The notes under the pieces were generated by a model. The model had not been told where the DNA came from, ran no database searches, and saw nothing but the letters and a program-made list of their open reading frames with translations. A program made the position numbers and the translations under genes. From Escherichia albertii NBRC 107761 = DSM 17582 (lineage in GTDB: Bacteria; Pseudomonadota; Gammaproteobacteria; Enterobacterales; Enterobacteriaceae), in the NCBI RefSeq assembly GCF_000759775.1, contig NZ_BBMY01000018.1, positions 1 through 54,998 on the forward strand: a DNA stretch of 54,998 nucleotides. Direction: 5' to 3'. Every line of letters begins with the position of its first letter. Position 1 is the first letter of the stretch. This document shows positions 8,820 through 20,402 of this stretch, piece after piece.

Positions 8820-9611
8820 TTACATGGCGTTCAGACGTTTTTGCGCCTGTTTCGCGCCATCAGTACCAGGGTATTTACTGATAACCTGCTGATACACGGC
8901 TTTCGCTTTTGCTGTATCACCTTTGTCCTGCATGATGACGCCAACTTTAAACATCGCATCAGCAGCCTTCGGTGACTTCGGATAATTTTTCACCACCGAA
9001 GCAAAATAGTATGCAGCATCATCTTTCTTACCCTTGTTGTAGTTTAACTGTCCCAGCCAATAATTGGCATTTGGCAGGTAAGTTGAGTCAGGATAATTTT
9101 TGATGAAATTCTGAAATGCCACCATCGCATCATCCTGGCGAGATTTATCCTGCACCAGCGCAATAGCCGCATTATAATCAGTGTTTGGATCGCCGCTTTT
9201 CACTGCCGCGCCAGCGTTTGCAGTTCCTGCATCAGCCGTTGGCGTCGTTGTTGCAGTCGCTCCGCTTTGAGCGCCGCCCGTAGACTGCGTCGTACTACCA
9301 CCGCTGCTGAGGCTATCCATCTGTAACAGAATCTGTTTCTGCCGCTCTACAACCTGATTCAGTTGATACTGATTTTCCTGAATTTGCCCCCGCAGGGAAT
9401 CAATATCGGACTGATTATCGGAGAGTTGCTGCTGGAGTTGAGTTAAAAGCTGGCTGTGAGCATTAGAAATACGCTCAAGTTGAGTGACGCGGTCTTCGAC
9501 CGAGCCTGAGCCGACACTACTGATTGGCGCCTGAGCAAAAGCGGCCCAGGGGGCCGCTATGCCAACCAGTAACGACAGACTCAACAGATGATGTCTGAAG
9601 TTACTGCTCAT
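8820..9611 (-). CDS. cpoB: Cell division coordinator CpoB (YbgF)
   Basis: Periplasmic protein that links PBP1B-driven peptidoglycan synthesis with Tol-dependent outer-membrane constriction at division. The 263-residue precursor has a signal peptide ending near AFA-QAP (residue 26), a coiled-coil segment at about 40-100 (heptads rich in Q, L and I) that makes trimers, a Ser/Thr/Ala-rich linker, and a TPR domain at about 140-263 (repeated YPDS/YPKSPKAADAMFK-type helices). Last gene of the tol-pal operon, nine bases after pal. Length equals that of E. coli. Confidence 0.96.
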   Translation of the reverse strand: MSSNFRHHLLSLSLLVGIAAPWAAFAQAPISSVGSGSVEDRVTQLERISNAHSQLLTQLQQQLSDNQSDIDSLRGQIQENQYQLNQVVERQKQILLQMDSLSSGGSTTQSTGGAQSGATATTTPTADAGTANAGAAVKSGDPNTDYNAAIALVQDKSRQDDAMVAFQNFIKNYPDSTYLPNANYWLGQLNYNKGKKDDAAYYFASVVKNYPKSPKAADAMFKVGVIMQDKGDTAKAKAVYQQVISKYPGTDGAKQAQKRLNAM

Positions 9612-9620
9612 GCAATTCTC

Positions 9621-10172
<552 letters not shown>

Positions 10173-10182
10173 TTAATTATTA

Positions 10183-11475
10183 TCACAGATACGGCGACCA
10201 GGCAGGGAATTTGACCTGTCCATCAGTTGCCGGAAGACGCGCTTTGAAACGCCCATCTGTAGAAACCAAATTCAGCACGGATCCCATCCCCTGAGAAGAG
10301 CTGTAGATTACCATAGTGCCGTTAGGTGCCAGACTTGGCGTTTCATCCAGGAACGTGGACGACAGAACTTGTACGCCTCCCGTTACCAGATCTTGTTTGG
10401 CAATGTGTTGTTGCCCACCATTGGAGCTAACCATTACCATAAATTTACCGTCGCTGCTGACATCCGCATCCTGGTTTTGTGAACCTTCCCAGGTAATACG
10501 TTGAGGCGCACCGCCGTTGATATTCACTTTATAAACCTGCGGACGACCGGCCTGGTCAGAAGTAAAGGCCAGGTTCTGGCTGTCCGGGAACCAGGTTGGT
10601 TCGGTATTATTGCTGCGACCATCCGTTACCTGACGAATCTGACCAGAAGCCAAATCCATAACATACAGGTTCAGGCTACCCGTTTTCGACAGAGCGAACG
10701 CCAGTTTGCTACCGTCTGGTGAGAATGCAGGCGCACCGTTGTGACGCGGGAAAGAAGCGACCTGACGTACTGCACCATTCGCCAGCGTCTGGATAACCAG
10801 CGCGGAACGACCACTTTCAAAAGTGACATATGCCAGTTTAGAACCATCCGGTGACCATGCCGGAGACATCAGCGGCTGTGGAGAACGGTGAACCACAAAC
10901 TGGTTGTAGCCGTCGTAATCAGATACGCGCAGTTCATACGGGAACTGACCGCCGTTGGTCTGAACAACGTAGGCGATACGGGTACGGAACGCACCTTTAA
11001 TGCCGGTTAGTTTTTCAAACACTTCATCACTGGCGGTATGGCCAGCATAGCGCAGCCATTGTTTGTTAACTTTGTATGAATTCTGAGCAAGTACTGTACC
11101 CGGAGCGCCGCCAGTGTCAACCAACTGATAAGCGACATTGTAAGAACCATCGGGATTCGGAGTAACCTGTCCCACAACCACGGCATCGATGCCCAGAGCA
11201 GACCATGCAGCAGGTTGCACTTCCTGCGCACTACCCGGCTGCTGTGGCAGACGAGCGCGGTCTAACGGGTTAAATTTACCACTGTTACGCAGGTCTGCAG
11301 CAACGATGCCGCCAATATCTTCAGGTGCCGCACCAGGTCCTGCCCACTGGAAAGGAACTACGCCAATAGGGCGCGCAGAGTCATTCCAGTCAGTAATATC
11401 GATACTGACTGTCGCATGCACTGCAGCAGTCCATAGTATTAAAAAACTAAAAGCTAATCGTAATGCCTGCTTCAT
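10183..11475 (-). CDS. tolB: Tol-Pal system translocation protein TolB
   Basis: Periplasmic protein that binds Pal and is released through TolA, as part of outer-membrane constriction. The 430-residue precursor has a signal peptide ending near VHA (residue 21), an amino domain that includes the TolA-binding segment, then a six-bladed beta-propeller with repeated SPDGSKLA motifs (at about 208, 252 and later). The length matches E. coli. A 108-nt gap separates it from tolA; pal starts 34 nt downstream. Confidence 0.97.
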   Translation of the reverse strand: MKQALRLAFSFLILWTAAVHATVSIDITDWNDSARPIGVVPFQWAGPGAAPEDIGGIVAADLRNSGKFNPLDRARLPQQPGSAQEVQPAAWSALGIDAVVVGQVTPNPDGSYNVAYQLVDTGGAPGTVLAQNSYKVNKQWLRYAGHTASDEVFEKLTGIKGAFRTRIAYVVQTNGGQFPYELRVSDYDGYNQFVVHRSPQPLMSPAWSPDGSKLAYVTFESGRSALVIQTLANGAVRQVASFPRHNGAPAFSPDGSKLAFALSKTGSLNLYVMDLASGQIRQVTDGRSNNTEPTWFPDSQNLAFTSDQAGRPQVYKVNINGGAPQRITWEGSQNQDADVSSDGKFMVMVSSNGGQQHIAKQDLVTGGVQVLSSTFLDETPSLAPNGTMVIYSSSQGMGSVLNLVSTDGRFKARLPATDGQVKFPAWSPYL

Positions 11476-11583
11476 CGTATCTCCCTTATCCGAACAGATA
11501 GCTCAGGATAATTTAGCAGAAGGTTAACAAACTCAAATACACAAAACTATCAGAACAAACCATTGTTACTGCTATAGCTCTGC

Positions 11584-12903
11584 TTACGGCTTAAAGTTCA
11601 GAGAAGCATCTTTGAATACCTCATATACAGCCTGGCTCGGTGGCTTAGGCAATTTTGCTTGATTAACAGCGACAAGCGCGGCCCGGCATAATGCTTCATC
11701 ACCACCTTCTGACTCAACGCTAAGTACAGTGCCATCTGTAGTCAGTTTGATATGCAATCTGCACGTTTTCCCGACATACAATGACTTGTCGTTGAGCCTG
11801 CTGGCTATAGCCGTAGCAATCTGGTTCTTGTAGTCATTAATCTCAGCGCCTGATGCGCTACTTTTAGTATTACCACTCCCGGTAGAGGAAACATTGCTGC
11901 CTTTCGCCCCACCACCGGTTTTCGGTGCATTCTTACCGGAGCTTAGCTCACCGAAAAGATCATCCGCCTCCGCGGCAGCTTTTGCTGCAGCGGCTTTTTC
12001 AGCAGCTGCTTTTGCCGCCGCAGCTTTTTTCTCTGCGGCGGCCTTTTCTGCCGCCGCTTTCTTCTCAGCAGCCGCCTTCTCTGCCGCTGCTTTCTTCTCA
12101 GCTGCCGCCTTTTCTGCAGCCGCTTTCTTCTCAGCTGCCGCCTTTTCTGCAGCCGCTTTCTTCTCAGCTGCCGCCTTTTCTGCAGCCGCTTTCTTCTCAG
12201 CAGCCGCCTTTTCTGCTGCAGCTTTCTTCTCAGCTTCGGCCTTAGCCTTCTCAGCAGCCGCTTTCTTTCTTGCCTCAGCTGCTGCGGCTTCCGCCGCTTC
12301 TGCTTTCTTCTTCAGCGCAGCAGCAGCTTTAGCGGCTTCAGCCTCGGCTTTTTTCTGCGCTTCAGCTGCAGCTTTGGCGGCTTCTGCTTCTGCTTTTTTC
12401 TTCGCATCCGCAGCCGCTTTCTTCGCAGCTTCTGCGGCTGCTTTGGCATCCGCTTCGGCCTTCGCTTTAGCATCTGCCGCAGCTTTCGCTGCTGCTTCTT
12501 CCGCTTGCTTCTGCTTCAACTCGGCCTGTTTGGCAGCTTCTTCAGCCTGTTTCTTTTGCTCCTGAGCGGCTAACCGCTCTTTCTCAAGTTGCTTCAGGCG
12601 TTCCTGTTCCGCAGCTTGTTTTTCACGCAGTTCTTCAGCGGCCTGCCGCTCCTTAATCTTGAGCTGCTCTTCAGAACGCTTCGCGCTTGATTCCTGGTTT
12701 TGCATGCGTTTGTACTGCTCAACGACTGCACCTGAATCAACCATTACCGCGTCGATGGATGAACCACCGCCGCCACCGGCTGAAGCTTCCATATTCTCAT
12801 CGAACGAACTCCAGATCAGTGCCGCAAATAAGATGATATGCAGCACTGCTGAAATAATTATCGCCCGTTTGAGCTTGTCGTTTTGTTCGGTTGCCTTTGA
12901 CAC
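11584..12903 (-). CDS. tolA: Tol-Pal system inner-membrane protein TolA, long repeat domain
   Basis: Inner-membrane protein that spans the periplasm and transmits proton-motive-force energy from TolQR to TolB-Pal. It has one membrane helix at about residues 14-35, a long Ala/Lys/Glu helical domain II (about 60-320) and the globular domain III that also serves as a colicin and filamentous-phage receptor contact. The product is 439 residues against 421 for K-12 from memory. Domain II contains six or seven consecutive 11-residue units (AEKKAAAEKAA) encoded by exact 33-nt periods, so the extra length probably comes from repeat expansion. Third gene of the tol operon after tolQ and tolR. Confidence 0.96.
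   Translation of the reverse strand: MSKATEQNDKLKRAIIISAVLHIILFAALIWSSFDENMEASAGGGGGSSIDAVMVDSGAVVEQYKRMQNQESSAKRSEEQLKIKERQAAEELREKQAAEQERLKQLEKERLAAQEQKKQAEEAAKQAELKQKQAEEAAAKAAADAKAKAEADAKAAAEAAKKAAADAKKKAEAEAAKAAAEAQKKAEAEAAKAAAALKKKAEAAEAAAAEARKKAAAEKAKAEAEKKAAAEKAAAEKKAAAEKAAAEKKAAAEKAAAEKKAAAEKAAAEKKAAAEKAAAEKKAAAEKAAAEKKAAAAKAAAEKAAAAKAAAEADDLFGELSSGKNAPKTGGGAKGSNVSSTGSGNTKSSASGAEINDYKNQIATAIASRLNDKSLYVGKTCRLHIKLTTDGTVLSVESEGGDEALCRAALVAVNQAKLPKPPSQAVYEVFKDASLNFKP
12025..12236 (-). repeat. 33-nt tandem repeats inside tolA
   Basis: The element TTTCTTCTC (plus strand) or a close variant recurs at 12025, 12058, 12091, 12124, 12157, 12190 and 12223, a period of exactly 33 nt. Neighbouring copies are nearly identical and encode the 11-residue units of TolA domain II. 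Confidence 0.85.
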
Positions 12904-12967
12904 TCTCGGTTCCCAAAAACTGTTCGCCTGTTACCCGCTCTCTTTCAAGCAAGGAAAACGCAGATGC

Positions 12968-13396
12968 TTAAATAGGCTGCGTCATTAAACCAACCGATTT
13001 CACACCCGCACTGTGTAACAAGTTCAGCGCTTTAATTATTTCATCGTAAGGCACATCTTTTGCGCCACCGATCAGAAAGACCGTTTTCGGATTAGCCCTG
13101 AAACGGCTAGATACTTCCGCCACCACCTGTTCTGGTGGTAAATGTTCCAGGCGCTCCTTCTCAACCACCACGGTGTACTGACCGACACCGGATACTTCAA
13201 TAATGACCGGCGGATTATCATTACTGCTCACCGCCTGCGATTCTGTAGCGTCCGGTAGATCGACCTCAACGCTCTGGGTGATGATTGGCGCCGTCGCCAT
13301 AAAGATCAGTAACAGCACCAGTAGTACGTCCAGTAGCGGTACAATATTAATTTCGGACTTGAGATCGCGACGACCCCGTCCACGCGCTCTGGCCAT
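12968..13396 (-). CDS. tolR: Tol-Pal system protein TolR
   Basis: Inner-membrane proton-channel partner of TolQ. The 142 residues have a basic amino end, one membrane helix at about 18-38 with the essential acidic residue Asp23 (VPLLDVLLVLL), and a periplasmic domain of the ExbD/TolR type. The length is that of E. coli. It starts 3 nt after the tolQ stop, indicating coupled translation. Confidence 0.97.
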   Translation of the reverse strand: MARARGRGRRDLKSEINIVPLLDVLLVLLLIFMATAPIITQSVEVDLPDATESQAVSSNDNPPVIIEVSGVGQYTVVVEKERLEHLPPEQVVAEVSSRFRANPKTVFLIGGAKDVPYDEIIKALNLLHSAGVKSVGLMTQPI

Positions 13397-13399
13397 GGC

Positions 13400-14493
<1,094 letters not shown>

Positions 14494-14590
14494 TTTACAT
14501 CCCGGTAATGCAACAAAAGTTAGAGCTTTTAAACGCTGCTACTATACGCGTGCGAATGAGGTTTGGGAATGAGAGCAAGTTAAGGGAGCG

Positions 14591-14628
14591 TAAAAATTTA
14601 TGGACCTTTAATGGCCCATAAATTTTTA
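14591..14628 (-). terminator. Hairpin terminating the cyd operon
   Basis: A 13-bp perfect AT-rich inverted repeat (14591-14603 with 14616-14628, arms reading TAAAAATTTATGG and its complement), with T runs at both ends. It lies between ybgE, the last cyd gene, and ybgC, the first tol gene. Confidence 0.7.
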
Positions 14629-14642
14629 GAGAGAATTCTGAT

Positions 14643-14936
14643 TTAAAAGAAGAAGAAAATCAGCCCGGCAATGAGCACAAAATCGGCAAGCAATGGGCAA
14701 AAAATCCCTTGCCAAAGAACCTTCTGCGGACGGAACCCCACACCGTGAATAACGCCGGCGCACACGGCCCACATCAGCAATAAACCATGCCAGATTTCCA
14801 GCTCACTGGTCTTCGCGGCGAAACGTGATGGGTCCCAAAACATACATCCTGCTAACAGAAGCGCCATCACGAAGGAAAGCGCCCGCAGGGGGCGCTTGTC
14901 CATTACCGCATACAAGGTTGCGATAATTTTACTCAT
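14643..14936 (-). CDS. ybgE: Cyd operon membrane protein YbgE
   Basis: Small inner-membrane protein of 97 residues with about three hydrophobic segments, ending in a run of phenylalanines (LIFFFF). It is encoded with cytochrome bd-I; its exact function is not settled. The start codon overlaps the cydX stop by one base (TGATG). Length as in E. coli. Confidence 0.93.
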   Translation of the reverse strand: MSKIIATLYAVMDKRPLRALSFVMALLLAGCMFWDPSRFAAKTSELEIWHGLLLMWAVCAGVIHGVGFRPQKVLWQGIFCPLLADFVLIAGLIFFFF

Positions 14937-15049
14937 CAGATGTCTTCTTGACCGGCTTTGCCTGATTCGACGTGCTCAAGCGCCAGCGCGGTGATTACCC
15001 CAAACGAACAGGCAAGAAGCGTTCCCAGAATCCATGCGAAATACCACAT
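14936..15049 (-). CDS. cydX: Cytochrome bd-I oxidase small subunit CydX
   Basis: A 37-residue single-helix subunit needed for stable, active cytochrome bd-I. The frame starting at 15049 begins MWYFAWILGTLLACSFG and ends HVESGKAGQEDI, the E. coli CydX sequence. AGGAGC upstream is a good ribosome site, 14 nt after the cydB stop. It overlaps ybgE by one base. Confidence 0.96.
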   Translation of the reverse strand: MWYFAWILGTLLACSFGVITALALEHVESGKAGQEDI

Positions 15050-15063
15050 TTTTAGCTCCTTAC

Positions 15064-16203
15064 TTAGTACAGAGAGTGGGTGTTACGTTCAATATCTTCT
15101 TTGGTGATACGACCGAACATTTTCCAGTAACACCAGGCGGTGTAGAGCAGAATGATCGGTACCAGAACCACCGCAACCCAGGTCATAACGTTAAGCGTTA
15201 GCTGGCTGGAAGTTGCATCCCACATTGTCAGACTTGCATTCATCATAGTGCTGGACGGCATCACAAACGGGAACATTGCAATACCCGCAGTCAGGATGAT
15301 GCAGGCCAGCGTCAAGGAGGAGAACACAAACGCCCAGGCGGCTTTATCCATACGTGCAGTCAGGATGGTCAACAGCGGCAGAACCACACCCAGCGCCGGA
15401 ATCGCCCACAGAATCGGCGTGTTGTTGAAGTTAACCAGCCATGCGCCAGCTTCACGCACCACTTCTTTATTCAGCGGGTTAGAGGCTGCGTAATGGTCCA
15501 TTGTCGATTTCACAACATAACCGTCGATACCGTACATCACCCATACGCCAGCCAGTGCGAAGCACACCAGAGTCACCAGTGCCGCCACCTGAGCGGTTGC
15601 ACGGGTACGCAGGTGCAATTCGCCCACAGTGCGCATTTGCAGGTAGGTCGCGCCCTGAGTAATGATCATCCCTACGCTCACCACGCCAGCCAGCAGGCCG
15701 AACGGGTTAAGCAGCTGGAAAAAGTTACCGGTGTAGTACAGACGCAGATATTCATCCACGTTGAACGGTACGCCCTGTAACAGGTTGCCGAACGCCACAC
15801 CAATCACCAACGGCGGAACGAAGCTACCAATGAAGATGCCCCAGTCCCACATGTTGCGCCAGCGGGTTTCTTCGATCTTGGAGCGGTAATCAAAACCGAC
15901 CGGACGGAAGAACAAAGACGCCAGCACCAGGATCATCGCGACATAGAAGCCGGAGAACGCAGCAGCATAGACCATCGGCCAGGCGGCAAACAGCGCGCCG
16001 CCCGCAGTGATCAGCCAAACCTGGTTACCGTCCCAGTGCGGGGCAATGGAGTTAATCATAATTCGACGCTCGGTGTCGTTACGACCGAGGAAACGGGTGA
16101 GCATGCCCACCCCCATGTCGAAGCCATCAGTGACTGCAAAACCAATCAGCAGAATGCCAACCAGCAGCCACCAGATAAAACGCAATACTTCATAATCGAT
16201 CAT
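15064..16203 (-). CDS. cydB: Cytochrome bd-I ubiquinol oxidase subunit II
   Basis: Integral membrane subunit II of the high-affinity quinol oxidase used when oxygen is low. The 379 residues match E. coli CydB, start MIDYEVLRFIWWLL, and have eight to nine hydrophobic segments plus the conserved GFDMGVGML motif near the amino end. It lies 15 nt after cydA in the cydABX-ybgE operon. Confidence 0.97.
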   Translation of the reverse strand: MIDYEVLRFIWWLLVGILLIGFAVTDGFDMGVGMLTRFLGRNDTERRIMINSIAPHWDGNQVWLITAGGALFAAWPMVYAAAFSGFYVAMILVLASLFFRPVGFDYRSKIEETRWRNMWDWGIFIGSFVPPLVIGVAFGNLLQGVPFNVDEYLRLYYTGNFFQLLNPFGLLAGVVSVGMIITQGATYLQMRTVGELHLRTRATAQVAALVTLVCFALAGVWVMYGIDGYVVKSTMDHYAASNPLNKEVVREAGAWLVNFNNTPILWAIPALGVVLPLLTILTARMDKAAWAFVFSSLTLACIILTAGIAMFPFVMPSSTMMNASLTMWDATSSQLTLNVMTWVAVVLVPIILLYTAWCYWKMFGRITKEDIERNTHSLY

Positions 16204-16218
16204 TTGACGACTCCTGTC

Positions 16219-17787
16219 TTAGCGTGCCGGCTGAGTAGTCGTGGAAGACTGCTCAAAGTGATAGCGACCGGTTTTCAGGCTGCTTGGGCCGAGGCGTGCA
16301 AATTTGAACATCAGGAACAATTCTGCCACCAGGAACAGGGTATACAGGCCGCAAATCAGCACCATCGAGAAGATAAGATCGCCAGCGGTCAGAGACGAGT
16401 TCGCCACTGCCGTCGGCAGCACTTCACCGATAGCCCACGGTTGACGACCATATTCAGCCACGAACCAGCCCGCCTCTACAGCAATCCACGGCAGTGGAAT
16501 ACCGTACAACGCAGCGCGCAGCAGCCATTTTTTCTCGCCAATACGGTTGCGGATTACACTCCAGAAAGAGAGCGCGATAATTGCCAGCAGCAGGAAGCCA
16601 CACGCAACCATGATACGGAACGCAAAATACAGCGGCGCTACACGAGGAATGGAGTCTTTAGTTGCCTGTTGAATCTGCGCTTCAGTCGCATCGGCCACAT
16701 TCGGCGTATAACGCTTCAGCAGCAGACCGTAACCGAGGTCTTTCTTCATGCTATTAAACTGGTCACGTACGGCCTGGTCGGTAGAACCAGAACGCAGTTG
16801 CTCAAGCAGAGAATATGCTTTCATCCCGTTACGGATGCGTTCTTCATGCTGAACCATCAGCTCTTTCAGGCCAATAACCGGAGTATCTATGGAACGTGTT
16901 GCGATAATCCCCAGTGCGTAAGGGATCTGGATCGCAAATTTGTTCGTCTGCTCATCCTGGTCTGGAATACCAAAAAGAGTAAAGGCGGCAGGCGCAGGCT
17001 GAGTTTCCCACTCGGCCTCAATAGCAGCCAGTTTGGTTTTCTGCACATCGCCCATTTCGTAACCAGACTCATCGCCCAGAACGATAACAGACAGCACAGC
17101 AGCCATACCGAAGCTGGCAGCGATAGCAAAGGAGCGTTTTGCGAAGGCAAAGTCACGACCTTTCAGCATATACCATGCACTGATACCGAGGATGAACATC
17201 GCGCCGGTAACGTAACCAGAGGCCACAGTGTGAACAAATTTCACCTGAGCAACCGGGTTAAGCACCAGTTCGGAGAAGCTCACCATTTCCATACGCATGG
17301 TTTCGAAATTGAAATCCGACGCGATTGGGTTTTGCATCCAGCCGTTCGCTACCAGAATCCACAGCGCGGACAGGTTTGAACCGAGCGCCACCAGCCAAGT
17401 GACACACATATGCTGAACTTTACCCAGACGATCCCAACCGAAGAAGAACAGACCTACAAAGGTGGATTCGAGGAAGAAGGCCATCAGACCTTCGATTGCC
17501 AGCGGCGCACCGAAGATATCCCCTACATAGTGGGAATAGTAAGACCAGTTAGTCCCGAACTGGAACTCCATGGTCAGACCGGTTGCCACCCCTAGAGCGA
17601 AGTTGATACCAAACAACTTGCCCCAGAACTTGGTCATATCTTTATAAATCTGTTTGCCGGAAAGGACGTAGACCGTTTCCATAATGGCCAGCAAGAACGC
17701 CATACCGAGCGTCAGTGGCACAAAAAGGAAGTGGTACATCGCGGTCAAGGCAAACTGTAAGCGCGACAGTTCGACTATATCTAACAT
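16219..17787 (-). CDS. cydA: Cytochrome bd-I ubiquinol oxidase subunit I
   Basis: Heme-bearing subunit I, with hemes b558, b595 and d and the quinol site in a periplasmic loop. The heme-ligand region [15 protein letters not shown] (His19) and the GRQPW motif near residue 390 are present. The protein is 522 residues. Two ATG codons lie in tandem at 17790 and 17787; the second is chosen because the ribosome site AAGGAG ends only two bases before the first, and [10 protein letters not shown] is the known terminus. First gene of the operon, preceded by a long AT-rich control region. Confidence 0.97.
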   Translation of the reverse strand: MLDIVELSRLQFALTAMYHFLFVPLTLGMAFLLAIMETVYVLSGKQIYKDMTKFWGKLFGINFALGVATGLTMEFQFGTNWSYYSHYVGDIFGAPLAIEGLMAFFLESTFVGLFFFGWDRLGKVQHMCVTWLVALGSNLSALWILVANGWMQNPIASDFNFETMRMEMVSFSELVLNPVAQVKFVHTVASGYVTGAMFILGISAWYMLKGRDFAFAKRSFAIAASFGMAAVLSVIVLGDESGYEMGDVQKTKLAAIEAEWETQPAPAAFTLFGIPDQDEQTNKFAIQIPYALGIIATRSIDTPVIGLKELMVQHEERIRNGMKAYSLLEQLRSGSTDQAVRDQFNSMKKDLGYGLLLKRYTPNVADATEAQIQQATKDSIPRVAPLYFAFRIMVACGFLLLAIIALSFWSVIRNRIGEKKWLLRAALYGIPLPWIAVEAGWFVAEYGRQPWAIGEVLPTAVANSSLTAGDLIFSMVLICGLYTLFLVAELFLMFKFARLGPSSLKTGRYHFEQSSTTTQPAR

Positions 17788-18592
17788 CATGACTCCTTGC
17801 TCATCGCATGAAGACTCCGAGAGTGAACCCCGTTAGAAAGGATCACACGCATGCCCCAATAGAAATTTATTTGCTCGCCCCTATCGTTGCCATTTCATCA
17901 AAAGAGGAAAAGACAATGATAAAAAGTTACAAATATGTTAATAAATAAACCAAATTGATCCCACAAATATATTACGCCGCAAAATCCTTACAATAAACAG
18001 GTTTTTATTGAACAAATTTGCATTTTTCGACAGCGATCAATTTATAGTGAAATTATCACCACATCACCAATTTGATCTATGACAATTTATCGCGTTTTGC
18101 AGATTTTTTTCAAGAATTAAAAAATTGATTTACATCAAAATCAACCAAACATGTTAATTATGTATAGATGATAGATCATAGGTGGTATTTTTGTTAAATT
18201 GATGTAAATAATAAATGTTGCACAATTAGCGGCATGACAATATATAGATAAAAAACCAGTGCTTTACTTAACATGATAGCCTTGTCGACTTTGTATAATA
18301 CTAATGGATTAGAGTAGCCAATTTGTTGCCAAATTACATAACATATTTTTATCAAAGTTAATTGATTGTTTTCTTTATGAGCAACAACATAACCTCATTA
18401 CGTTATTGTTTTCTCAGGAATAATCACATGAAGAGATAAATTGGATGGGTATAGTTAAACGCAGGCGGTTTTTCTTGTTGAACATAGGCAACTCTCGCCA
18501 GAGAAACGCAAAAAATGAGCGATTTTTGCAAGTTCCTTTTTCCATAGCCGAGTACGCTCAGCGCCTCGTTTAATGACAATAAGGTTGCAGCT
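17788..18592. other. Control region upstream of cydA
   Basis: About 800 nt with no supported gene and very high A+T. In K-12 the cydA upstream region holds several promoters under ArcA, FNR and H-NS control. A perfect FNR site is listed separately. In K-12 the next gene is mngB; here the flank is unrelated. Confidence 0.6.
18125..18138. promoter_or_regulatory. Perfect FNR site upstream of cydA
   Basis: TTGAT-TTAC-ATCAA matches the FNR consensus TTGAT-N4-ATCAA at all ten defined positions, about 340 nt upstream of cydA. FNR represses cydAB under strict anoxia, while ArcA activates it at low oxygen. Confidence 0.7.
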
Positions 18593-19538
18593 ATGAATCC
18601 TGATAATATCAGTTCTGTTATCAATCGCTTCTCTGGTTGGTCATCTAATGAGCCTCTAAAAACAGATAAGGATCTAACGACATTACCCACCACAGTGCAG
18701 GCAATAAAGATAATTGCGGCAATCCTTGACCCACATCGTATAACTGTTGGAATTGATACGCTTTATACACCGCAGCGAAAATCATTCACCTCCGAGAGTC
18801 AACAGCTTATCGAATCAGCATTAAAAACACTTCATGTAATTAATCCAAATAATTTAGAAACCAATCACGATGAAAAAGGCAACTATCTGGCTTTGGAATA
18901 TAATATTGACACCCCAGAAAAAATAGCCATTTCTGTTTACAATGATAAAACATATGACAACTATGGCCAATGTCTTTTATTTTCTGATGACGAAATAAAT
19001 TTATTTAACCTGATACAAACAATAATTTTTGAAACAAAGCACCAATATGTAATCAATTTAATGCTTGATCCTGAATTAATGTTCAAATTTATTTGCACAA
19101 CACAACAAAGTAGATTAGATCCTCAGTTTCTGGTTCCCAATTACTTCCCAGTTAAAAATAAAAGAATTTGTCACAGAAAAAGAGATACAAACACTTTTCC
19201 ATTTCCTTCAAATGAAAATTGATTTTAATATATTAACATTAGAAGAATACACAGAAATCATGAGGCCACTGCTGAAGTGTGAGCGTAGCATTCACAATAG
19301 TTGCAGGTATATTACGGGCAACGATTCAATGTCTCTGATAGAACCTCCGTCTGGTAACCAGATACATTTCCATCTTTATCCTGATGAATCAGTAACACTT
19401 TTCCTTTACTTTTCAAATAATACCTTTGAGCATTTTATCTTTAATAAATCTATCCCGAGTCAGTATCGCTATTTCGCCATGTTTACCAATATAGCAATCG
19501 TTATTGATCAACTAACCGATGCGACTAAAATACTTTAA
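18593..19538 (+). pseudogene. Unidentified AT-rich gene split by a one-base frameshift
   Basis: Two open frames, 18593-19222 (209 codons) and 19212-19538 (108 codons), appear to be one gene. The second frame is already open from 19119, and its upstream reading (KIKEFVTEKEIQTLFHFLQ) looks like normal soluble protein. The tail of the first frame (KRICHRKRDTNTF) looks like out-of-frame translation. Removing one A from the AAAAA run at 19154-19158 joins them into a 314-residue protein, so this is a probable +1 slip. A fair ribosome site (AAGG) precedes 18593. I do not recognise the product; it has no clear signal peptide or membrane segment. The region is far richer in A+T than its neighbours and replaces K-12 mngRAB, which suggests transfer. 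A sequencing error in the A run is possible. Confidence 0.6.
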
Positions 19539-20402
19539 TTTCCTGTGCATCCTCTTCGCCAAATAATGATAAATAATATCAGGGGATTGATTTTATTAAT
19601 CAAGGTGAAGTTCAAATAATGAAACCATCGCAACTCTCTTACAATGTTTCTACTGTTAAAAAATATACTCCAAAAAAAGTAAATATTTAATATTCTCCAT
19701 TCATTGTGGCATTCGAACGATGACCTGACTTATCTGAACGAATGTCTGGCATAATTACACCCGACGCTCACAAAATCAATATGCTTAATTTAACTTTTAG
19801 AAAAAGTGATATTGTTGGCAAAATATTTTCTCATTTGAACATATGAATATGATGATATTGCAAGATGTCAGCAATTTAATTATCTGAGAAAATATTTTTC
19901 TGCTGCTAAGCATTAGCGTAATAGCCCATAATGCAAACACGCTACCGCCACCATAACATACTGATAAATAGTAGCATTTAAAGGAATAGTTTTAATTATT
20001 CATGCCAGAGCAATGTTATATTATCATTTACACATATATCTATTTCATCATCCATGATGATGATGGAGCAACCAGGTTAAATACATGAGGTAAAAAATAT
20101 GCTTACAATAAAATATAAAAATACTCTTCCAGAAGAATATATATTGGGCGTTCTACAAAGTGGTATACACAATTGACATCCTTTATAGCAACAGAGGTCT
20201 GCAAGATTCTGCATTTTTATCTTGTATTCGTCTCGTCACAACATAAACTCCCTGCATTTGCTTACTTGCGCAAAAGGCGGCAACGTTCCTGCACAAGCAA
20301 CATCGCTTCATTAACTCAGACATCAAACGTTTATGCACATCAATTATGAATGTGGCGTTGTCATTTCCAGAAACATAATAAGCAAGCAAATAATAACCAA
20401 TA
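19539..20402. other. AT-rich decayed stretch without an intact gene
   Basis: Contains only small open frames: a 23-codon one at 19619-19690 and a 25-codon one at 20099-20176. The latter has a good AGGT ribosome site. It also has a perfect 8-bp hairpin (TCATCATC at 20045-20052 with 20056-20063). The stretch looks like the remains of transferred genes between the orphan gene and the outer-membrane protein fragment. Confidence 0.5.
20099..20176 (+). other. 25-codon open frame with ribosome site, possible gene remnant
   Basis: Begins MLTIKYKNTLPEEYIL after TGAGGT at good spacing and ends at a TGA. It could be the 5' end of a truncated gene or a small peptide gene. No function can be assigned. 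Confidence 0.25.

Noticed and set aside
12025-12236. Regular 33-nt repeats as a CRISPR array
   Set aside because: There are no unique spacers: the whole period is repeated and codes for TolA.
11894-12565. 223-codon Ala/Ser/Phe-rich frame opposite tolA
   Set aside because: Produced by the repetitive tolA domain II read backwards; no start signals.
16036-17379. 447-codon open frame opposite cydA
   Set aside because: It is a shadow of cydA: no ribosome site, low-complexity composition, and cydA on the other strand is fully conserved.
17788-17790. Upstream ATG of cydA as the start
   Set aside because: Only two bases separate it from the AAGGAG ribosome site; the next ATG has better spacing and gives the known protein.
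18424-18693. 89-codon minus-strand frame upstream of the orphan gene
   Set aside because: It overlaps the start of the plus-strand orphan gene, has no ribosome site, and its sequence looks like chance translation.
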